This document shows positions 6,521 to 10,847 of a DNA stretch of 10,847 nt, one piece after another. Below the pieces are notes generated by a model. That model saw nothing but the letters and a program-made list of their open reading frames with translations. It was not told where the DNA came from and did no database searches. Numbering within the stretch: the stretch's first letter is position 1; every line of letters begins with the position of its first letter. The stretch spans positions 1-10,847 of the forward strand of contig JALQYS010000255.1 of the NCBI GenBank assembly GCA_023254015.1, written 5' to 3'. This DNA comes from Paracoccaceae bacterium (GTDB lineage Bacteria > Pseudomonadota > Alphaproteobacteria > Rhodobacterales > Rhodobacteraceae). Made by a program: the position numbers and the translations under genes.

Positions 6521-7420
6521 GTGAAAACCTTCCTTGGCCTCTTGGCCGCGCTGCTGCTGTCAACGCCAGTCCTCGCCCACAGCGTTGCCAAAGGCAGCAT
6601 CGAGATCATCCACCCCAATATTCCCCAACCCGCGGCAGGTGCGATGGCGGCGGCGGGCTATATGGGCATCTCGAACACGGGCGAGCATCCCGACCGGCTG
6701 ATCGGCGTGGAAACCCCCGCAGCGCAAAGCGCCATGCTGCACCAAAGCATGGTTGACGCAAATGGCGTGGCCAGCATGGCCCATGTCGAGGCGCTGGAGA
6801 TCCCGGCACAAGACACCGTGGTGCTGGAGCCGGGCGGCTATCACATCATGCTGATGGGCTTGACGCAGCCCTTGGTCGAGGGCCAGATGGTGCCGGCCGT
6901 GCTGGTTTTTGAACAGGCCGGCCGGATCGAGATGTCGTTCATGGTCGACCCGGCCGACGGTGCCGACCACACGACGATGGAGCATTCGGCCATGGGACAT
7001 GGCCCCGACGGGGCAGCGCATGGCCATGGCGGGACGACGGTGGCGATGACGGGCGACGACAGCGCCGACATCATCGCCCTGCTGAAGGCGCAGTTCGACA
7101 CGCCCGAAACCCCGCTGACCGTCGCCCCCGTCACCGTTCAGGGCCAGGTTGCCATTGCCGGCTGGGCGCAGGGCGACAAGGGCGGCCGGGCCTTTCTGCG
7201 CAAGGAAGCGCAGGGCTGGTTCGTCGAACATTGCGCGGGCTCGGCCCTGATGCAGACCGAAACGCTGGTGGGCCTTGGTCTTGCCCTGCCCGAGGCCGAA
7301 AGCCTTCTGACAGCCACACGCGCGGCCGAAAGCACCATCGACCCGAAATCGGTCGAGCTGTTCGACAGCTTTGACGGCCTTTTGCAAATCGGCAAGGACG
7401 GCCACGCCGCTTCGGAGTGA
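6521..7420 (+). CDS. PCuAC copper chaperone fused to a copper uptake system-associated domain
   Basis: A 299-aa exported protein that should carry Cu(I) in the periplasm, typically for cytochrome oxidase CuA assembly. Seen: signal peptide (1-19, cut after VLA); a PCuAC domain (about 25-145) with the copper motif of the family, His74, Met86, His108 and Met110 in the H(M)x10Mx21HxM spacing, Gln75 replacing the optional Met; a His/Met-rich linker (about 148-178: H150, M153, H155, M158, H160, H167, H169, M176) that could bind more copper; and a C-terminal domain (about 180-299) with VAIAGWAQG and a conserved Cys238, which I match to proteins called 'copper uptake system-associated'. The two domains usually occur as separate proteins. 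Start: GTG 6521 behind GAAAGGA (6507-6513); the upstream in-frame part from 6452 lacks a signal-like sequence. It ends 33 nt from the convergent DUF2948 gene. Its own promoter would have to lie within or before 6454-6506. Confidence 0.9.
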   Translation: MKTFLGLLAALLLSTPVLAHSVAKGSIEIIHPNIPQPAAGAMAAAGYMGISNTGEHPDRLIGVETPAAQSAMLHQSMVDANGVASMAHVEALEIPAQDTVVLEPGGYHIMLMGLTQPLVEGQMVPAVLVFEQAGRIEMSFMVDPADGADHTTMEHSAMGHGPDGAAHGHGGTTVAMTGDDSADIIALLKAQFDTPETPLTVAPVTVQGQVAIAGWAQGDKGGRAFLRKEAQGWFVEHCAGSALMQTETLVGLGLALPEAESLLTATRAAESTIDPKSVELFDSFDGLLQIGKDGHAASE

Positions 7421-7454
7421 CCGGGTTCACGCCTGTCGCGCAGGGCGCCCCGGT
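7420..7454. terminator. Possible bidirectional hairpin between convergent genes
   Basis: ACCGGG (7420-7425) and CCCGGT (7449-7454) bracket the 33-nt gap between the convergent PCuAC and DUF2948 stops, with a small inner pairing CCTG/CAGG. It could end transcripts from both sides. There is no T-run, so this is a weak call. Confidence 0.3.
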
Positions 7455-7927
7455 CAGTCGTGGCTGGGGGCCTTGCCCGAAACCGCGCGATAAGGCCGGG
7501 TGGTGTCGCGCACCATGACTTCGGGGGCCTCGACATCCAGCTCGATCGCCCCGTCGCCCGCCAGAGTAAGCCGCAGCTGGCCGGGCCCATCGGCGGGCCC
7601 GGCATAGCTGATGTCCAGGAGCGACAGAATCATGTCCTTGTCGCCCCGGTCGATCCCCTGACTGCGCACCGCCTGCACGTTTTCCACCGTCAACAGCGCC
7701 TGCACCCGTTCAAAGGCGCGGTTTTCGCGGGCCGCAGCCTCGCGGTCCTCCCAGCGAAAGCGGTTCAGCAGGATGGCAAAGCGCCGACGCGGGCGCACAA
7801 AGGTCATCTCGGTGATCGGAAAGACCGCATCCTGCACCAGCGCAGCCAGCACCGGCATGTCGTCGGGCGTCAGCGCCCGCAGCCGCAGCGGGCCTTCGTC
7901 CCCATCCTGAAACCTTGCATCGGTCAT
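7454..7927 (-). CDS. DUF2948 family protein
   Basis: A 157-aa protein of unknown function that I recognise as DUF2948, a family confined to alphaproteobacteria and usually found just behind murA. Its start matches the family: an acidic N-terminus, then LRLRALTPDDMPVLAALVQDAVFPITEM, then an Arg-rich segment (RPRRRFAILLNRFRWED) and a C-terminal half ending in a LDVEAPEVMVRDTTRPY-like block. There is no signal peptide or membrane segment, so it is cytosolic. Its ATG overlaps the murA stop by 4 nt (ATGA, 7924-7927), so it is translationally coupled to murA. From memory, hisD often follows in relatives; here the operon ends and a convergent copper gene is next. No function is claimed beyond the murA association. 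Confidence 0.85.
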   Translation of the reverse strand: MTDARFQDGDEGPLRLRALTPDDMPVLAALVQDAVFPITEMTFVRPRRRFAILLNRFRWEDREAAARENRAFERVQALLTVENVQAVRSQGIDRGDKDMILSLLDISYAGPADGPGQLRLTLAGDGAIELDVEAPEVMVRDTTRPYRAVSGKAPSHD

Positions 7928-9192
7928 CCGGCAATCCGTTCGATATGGGCACCGCAGGCGCGCAGCTTTTCTTCCACCCGCTCATAGCCCCGGTCAAGGT
8001 GATAGACCCGGCTGACCACGGTTTCCCCCTCGGCCGCCAGCGCGGCAAGGATCAGTGACACCGAGGCGCGCAGATCGGTCGCCATCACGCGCGCGCCCTT
8101 CAGCTTTGGCACCCCGGTCACGGTGGCAGTGCCGCCATGCACCTCGATCCGCGCGCCCATCCGCGTCAGTTCCGGGGCATGCATGAAGCGGTTTTCAAAG
8201 ATCTTTTCTTCCAACACCGACACCCCGTCGGCGGTGCACAAAAGCGCCATCATCTGCGCCTGCAGATCGGTTGGAAAGCCGGGGAAGGGTTCGGTCACCA
8301 CATTGACCGCGCGCACCCGGTCGCCCCGGCGCTTCACCTTCAGCCCCCGCGCGGTTTCGGTCACATCGATCCCGGCCTCATCCAGCTTTTCGGCAAAGGC
8401 CCCCACCAGATCCAGCCGGCCGCCCAGACATTCCACCTCGCCGCCCGCAATGGCCGGGACCAGCATATAGGTGCCCAGTTCGATCCGGTCGGTCACCACC
8501 GGGTGGGTCGCGCCATGCAGCCGGTCGACGCCCTGAATGGTGATGGTGGACGTGCCCTCGCCCTCGATCTGCGCGCCCATCTTGCGCAGGCACTGTGCCA
8601 GATCGACAATCTCAGGCTCGCGCGCCGCGTTTTTCAGAACCGTCGTGCCACGGGCCAGCGTGGCGGCCATCAGCGCGTTTTCCGTGGCACCAACCGACAC
8701 GAAGGGGAATTCGACGACAGCCCCCTTCAGCCGCCCACCGGGCGCCTTGGCATGAACATAGCCCTCGCGCAGGTCAAGTTCGGCCCCCATCGCCTCCAGG
8801 GCCTTGAGGTGCAGATCCACCGGCCGCGCGCCGATGGCACAGCCGCCGGGCAGCGAGACGATGGCATGGCCGTCGCGCGCCAGCATCGGCCCCAGAACCA
8901 GAATCGAGGCGCGCATCTTGCGCACGATGTCATAATCGGCGGTGTGGTTCGAGATGTCATGGCTCGACATGGCCAGCACCTGACCATCCTGCAGGTTGGC
9001 CACCTCGGCCCCCAGACTGCCCAGAAGCTGGGTCATGGTGCGGATGTCCGACAGGCGCGGCGCGTTGGTCAGCGTCAGCGGCTCGTCGCTGAGCAGCGTC
9101 GCGGGCATCAGCGTAAGGCAGGCATTCTTGGCCCCGGCGATCGGAATCACCCCGTTCAGCGCGCCATTGCCCTTCACCAGAATCGAATCCAT
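7924..9192 (-). CDS. murA: UDP-N-acetylglucosamine 1-carboxyvinyltransferase MurA
   Basis: A full-length 422-aa MurA, which transfers enolpyruvyl from phosphoenolpyruvate to UDP-GlcNAc, the first committed step of peptidoglycan precursor synthesis in the cytosol. Seen: the N-terminal AGAKNA with Lys22/Asn23; the catalytic loop PGGCAIGARPVDLHL with Cys118 (equivalent to E. coli Cys115, the residue alkylated by fosfomycin) and Arg123; the FPTDLQAQ block with Asp309 (equivalent to Asp305); and the C-terminal DRGYERVEEKLRACGA with Arg401. All key residues are present, with Cys rather than the Asp of fosfomycin-resistant forms. It starts 3 nt after the stop of a 55-aa gene and overlaps DUF2948 by 4 nt, giving a tight three-gene operon. 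Expression is expected to be constitutive. Confidence 0.98.
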   Translation of the reverse strand: MDSILVKGNGALNGVIPIAGAKNACLTLMPATLLSDEPLTLTNAPRLSDIRTMTQLLGSLGAEVANLQDGQVLAMSSHDISNHTADYDIVRKMRASILVLGPMLARDGHAIVSLPGGCAIGARPVDLHLKALEAMGAELDLREGYVHAKAPGGRLKGAVVEFPFVSVGATENALMAATLARGTTVLKNAAREPEIVDLAQCLRKMGAQIEGEGTSTITIQGVDRLHGATHPVVTDRIELGTYMLVPAIAGGEVECLGGRLDLVGAFAEKLDEAGIDVTETARGLKVKRRGDRVRAVNVVTEPFPGFPTDLQAQMMALLCTADGVSVLEEKIFENRFMHAPELTRMGARIEVHGGTATVTGVPKLKGARVMATDLRASVSLILAALAAEGETVVSRVYHLDRGYERVEEKLRACGAHIERIAG

Positions 9193-9195
9193 CGC

Positions 9196-9363
9196 CTACT
9201 CGTCCTCTTTCTCATTGTCCGCCAGATCCTTGGCATCGGCCGCGCGCGATCGCGCCTGCGCCTTGCGCCGCGCCATATTCGCCTTGAGCGCCGCCTTCAG
9301 CCGCGCTTCGCGACTTTCTGGCCCTGCTTTCGCGGCCTTTGCCTTGCTGGGGGTGTCCTGCAT
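9196..9363 (-). CDS. Small Lys/Arg/Ala-rich conserved protein upstream of murA
   Basis: A 55-aa protein. It opens with a charged helix rich in Lys, Ala and Glu, has the core RLKAALKANMARRKAQAR (21-38), and ends in a strongly acidic tail (NEKEDE). It resembles a small family I remember as common in alphaproteobacteria, without known function; the mixture of a basic helix and acidic tail suggests nucleic-acid or ribosome contact, but that is a guess. A strong GGAGGG lies 3 nt before the ATG (9367-9372 on the minus strand). The murA ATG is 3 nt beyond its stop and murA's own AGGA lies inside its last codons, so the two are coupled. It has no Cys, no membrane segment and no signal peptide. The good Shine-Dalgarno and tight spacing are the main support that it is real. 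Confidence 0.75.
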   Translation of the reverse strand: MQDTPSKAKAAKAGPESREARLKAALKANMARRKAQARSRAADAKDLADNEKEDE

Positions 9364-9488
9364 GAACCCTCCATATCTCAGGGCGCAAAAAGCGTCCAGA
9401 AGGGATGCGAAAAGCCTCTTGCGCCCCCCCGAAATTACGTCTAATCAGCCGCCACGCCCGGCAGGAAGCCCCGGCCAAGGCGAACGGC
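9364..9488. promoter_or_regulatory. Intergenic region between the murA operon and tRNA-Thr
   Basis: This gap must contain the leftward promoter of the murA operon and the rightward promoter of the tRNA; I cannot place clear -35/-10 boxes for either. On the murA side, GGGCGCAA (9381-9388) and TTGCGCCC (9419-9426) form a perfect 8-bp inverted repeat with a 30-nt loop, and GGGCGC can instead pair with GCGTCC (9392-9397, one mismatch) around an AAAAA loop. These alternative stems lie just upstream of the GGAGGG of the small gene. Confidence 0.35.
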
Positions 9489-9563
<75 letters not shown>

Positions 9564-9615
9564 TTTATTCCCCGAAAACATGTCGGTCTCGCGTGACATC
9601 TATGAGCCGCTGCCC

Positions 9616-9643
9616 GCATATGCATTATTGCAATAAGTATTGC
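9616..9643. promoter_or_regulatory. AT-rich cluster of short palindromes downstream of tRNA-Thr
   Basis: Three overlapping symmetric elements occur within 28 bp: GCATATGC (9616-9623), the 12-bp perfect palindrome TTATTGCAATAA (9625-9636), and GCAATA-AG-TATTGC (9630-9643). The patch is distinctly AT-rich against its surroundings. It looks like an operator of a small regulator, or an accessory site of an integrated element, positioned 38 bp before the integrase relic. Confidence 0.5.
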
Positions 9644-9680
9644 GGTTTATGGCAAACATGGGTCGTGTTGCCTTTGTGAC

Positions 9681-9887
9681 ATGGCAAAAGTGATAAATCA
9701 GCAATCATGCCGCGATGGACGGGTGGTTCTGTATCCGTTGTCTGATCGACCGCACCAAAAGTGGTTGTGCCGCCTGAAGGTTCCCAACGCATCTGGATAC
9801 GCCTGTCGCGGCACGGGAACTGCGGATCTCTACAAGTCACGTTTCAGAGAGGCGCTGAGGAAGAGCAGCGCGCACAGCTGGGTCTGA
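9681..9887 (+). pseudogene. Apparent N-terminal remnant of a tyrosine site-specific integrase
   Basis: A 68-codon open frame. Its translation carries the block KWLCRLKVPNASGY followed by RGTGTADLYKSR (residues about 27-52), which resembles the N-terminal arm-binding region of phage/island tyrosine recombinases (pattern W-x-R-L-K-V-P-x-x-x-x-Y ... GT-x-D-x-x-x-A/S-R). The frame stops 16 codons later, far short of the 300-400 aa of a working integrase, and I find no catalytic R...HxxR...Y part in the following 330 bp in any frame. No good Shine-Dalgarno precedes it. Position just behind a tRNA gene supports the reading, because such integrases normally sit next to their tRNA attachment site. 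I take it as the relic left when a mobile element decayed or was lost. The match is from memory of family patterns and could be coincidental. Confidence 0.5.
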
Positions 9888-10220
9888 GATCGCACATTTC
9901 ATCTGTGGAGAGGGGGCCAGTCTTGCGAGGGAAAGGTTCAGGTCGATGTGTCGAAGCAGGCACTCGGCCCGGGCCACGGCCCCGCCCGCAAGTTGCGGCC
10001 GCGATTCCGCTCTCACCCGGCTGTCTGCCTGTCCGGAACGAGGACCGGCCCGAGGGTCGGGTGATTGGTCTTAAATTGGTATAGCCAGGGTCCGTTTCAG
10101 GTTCGCCGGCTCTTGCCATCATTGTCCGGCTTTCGCCGATTGAACCGCCCTGCCGCTGGACAGGCCAAAGCCAGCCATGGCAGGCTTTGGCCATCAGATG
10201 CCGCCAGGGGCCGACCACAG
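9888..10220. other. Intergenic stretch without a recognisable gene, upstream of deoC
   Basis: About 330 bp with no frame that looks like protein. The open frames on both strands here have no family features or ribosome-binding sites and look like GC-rich chance ORFs. ATTGGT occurs twice at 10064-10069 and 10075-10080, with TATAGC at 10080-10085, possibly part of a promoter or operator for deoC. A strong palindrome lies at 10163-10192. Confidence 0.5.
10163..10192. promoter_or_regulatory. 30-bp near-perfect palindrome upstream of deoC
   Basis: GGCCAAAGCC (10163-10172) and GGCTTTGGCC (10183-10192) are perfect inverted arms, and the 10-bp centre itself contains the palindrome GCCATGGC (10174-10181), so only one A-A pair breaks a full 30-bp dyad. 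It ends 28 nt before the deoC start. No T-run follows on either strand. It could be a repressor operator for deoC or a 5'-leader hairpin. Confidence 0.6.
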
Positions 10221-10847
10221 ATGCCGACCGAACCCACAACCGCTCCGCCAAACCTGTTGCCGCAGCTGGCCCATGCCCGCAATCCGGGGATGGATCTGGA
10301 TCTGGACTGGGTCGCCTCGGTGCAGGCCAATACGTCGGCCATCGAACGCCGGGCCGGCAGCCTTGGCGGGCGGCGCACAGTAAAAAAGGAATTCCAGGCG
10401 GCCTGGCTTTTGAAGGCGATCTCGCTGATCGACCTGACGACGCTGTCCGGCGATGACACGGTGGGCCGGGTGAAACGGCTGTGCGCCAAGGCGCGGCAAC
10501 CGGTGCGGCCCGAGATGCTCGAGGCGCTGGGCCTGCCCGGGCTGACCGTGGGCGCAGTCTGCGTCTATCACGAGATGGTGGAAACCGCCGTGCGCGCGCT
10601 GGAGGGCAGCAATATCCCGGTTGCGGCGGTCTCGACCGGCTTTCCGGCGGGGCTGTCGCCCCTGCATCTGCGCATGGCCGAGATCGGCGAGAGCGTCCGC
10701 GCCGGCGCCCGCGAGATCGACATCGTGATCTCGCGCCGCCATGTTCTGACCGGCAACTGGCAGGCGCTTTACGACGAGATGCGCGATTTCCGCGCCGCCT
10801 GTGGCGATGCGCATGTGAAGGCGATCTTGGCCACGGGCGAGCTTGGT
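10221..10847 (+). CDS. deoC: Deoxyribose-phosphate aldolase DeoC, 3' end beyond the window
   Basis: The first 209 residues of a long-form class I deoxyribose-phosphate aldolase, which splits 2-deoxyribose 5-phosphate into acetaldehyde and glyceraldehyde 3-phosphate in deoxynucleoside catabolism. Seen: an N-terminal extension (about 1-60, including ARNPGMDLDLDW), SLIDLTTLSGDDT (68-80), VGAVCVYHEMV (110-120), VAAVSTGFPAG (134-144), REIDIVISRR (164-173) with Asp167 matching the catalytic Asp102 of E. coli DERA, and HVKAILATGEL (198-208) running to the edge. The Schiff-base lysine would lie beyond the window. ATG 10221 is chosen because AGGGG lies about 10 nt upstream (10206-10210) and the N-terminal extension is typical of alphaproteobacterial forms; ATG 10290 is an alternative. 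The frame is open to the last base. It is preceded by a 30-bp palindrome that may regulate it. Confidence 0.93.
   Translation, partial: MPTEPTTAPPNLLPQLAHARNPGMDLDLDWVASVQANTSAIERRAGSLGGRRTVKKEFQAAWLLKAISLIDLTTLSGDDTVGRVKRLCAKARQPVRPEMLEALGLPGLTVGAVCVYHEMVETAVRALEGSNIPVAAVSTGFPAGLSPLHLRMAEIGESVRAGAREIDIVISRRHVLTGNWQALYDEMRDFRAACGDAHVKAILATGELG

Noticed and set aside
3882..7420. A complete methanobactin operon
   Set aside because: Only the MbnP/MbnH pair is present; no methanobactin precursor peptide, MbnB/MbnC, exporter or TonB receptor can be read anywhere in the window.
8137..9444. Plus-strand 435-codon frame opposite murA
   Set aside because: It is a His/Arg/Gln-rich shadow of murA, whose catalytic residues and operon overlaps are all intact.
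9844..10251. Minus-strand 135-codon frame between tRNA-Thr and deoC
   Set aside because: It has no recognisable domain and no good ribosome-binding site, and it overlaps the deoC start and the palindrome; probably chance.
10194..10814. Minus-strand 206-codon frame opposite deoC
   Set aside because: It is a shadow: the plus strand reads as DeoC without interruption to the window edge.

Overview
The window is high-GC DNA that looks like an alphaproteobacterium of the Rhodobacterales (Paracoccus/Rhodobacter type). The best evidence is the block small basic protein - murA - DUF2948, the long-form DeoC, and a CutF-like leader ORF, a class studied in Rhodobacter capsulatus. The taxon is inferred from gene content and style, not from a database search.

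Layout. Positions 1-143 hold no convincing gene. A minus-strand two-component operon follows: a NarL/FixJ-type response regulator (3644-3009) and then a soluble GAF-PAS-PAS-PAS hybrid histidine kinase (2996-144). About 240 bp of intergenic DNA separates it from a divergent copper block on the plus strand: a 120-aa exported CutF/DUF2946-like leader protein (3882-4244), MbnP (4309-5202) and MbnH (5204-6331). A strongly structured 189-nt gap with a classic intrinsic terminator comes next. Then lies a fusion of the periplasmic copper chaperone PCuAC with a 'copper uptake system-associated' domain (6521-7420). Convergent to it is the housekeeping operon on the minus strand: a 55-aa Lys/Arg/Ala-rich protein (9363-9196), murA (9192-7924) and DUF2948 (7927-7454). 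A tRNA-Thr(GGT) gene lies at 9489-9563, followed by an AT-rich patch of palindromes, an apparent N-terminal integrase relic, about 330 bp of empty sequence, and the 5' two thirds of deoC (10221 to the right edge).

The most interesting system is copper handling without methanobactin genes. MbnP is a periplasmic copper protein and MbnH is the MauG-like di-heme enzyme known to oxidise a tryptophan of MbnP to kynurenine. The short exported protein in front of them has a signal peptide, a CxxC copper-type motif and a C-terminal Arg-Ala-Pro-Pro ribosome-arrest motif. The codons of its last residues (CCTTTGGC, 4233-4240) are perfectly complementary to the mbnP ribosome-binding site (GCCAAAGG, 4293-4300). 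This is the arrangement expected of a CutF/CruR-type copper-sensing arrest peptide, where stalling at the leader's end would open the hairpin and free the mbnP start. Control of mbnPH by such a leader is an inference here, but each physical element can be read in the sequence. The PCuAC fusion, with a His/Met-rich linker, completes a copper-acquisition module, possibly transcribed separately or by read-through of the terminator.
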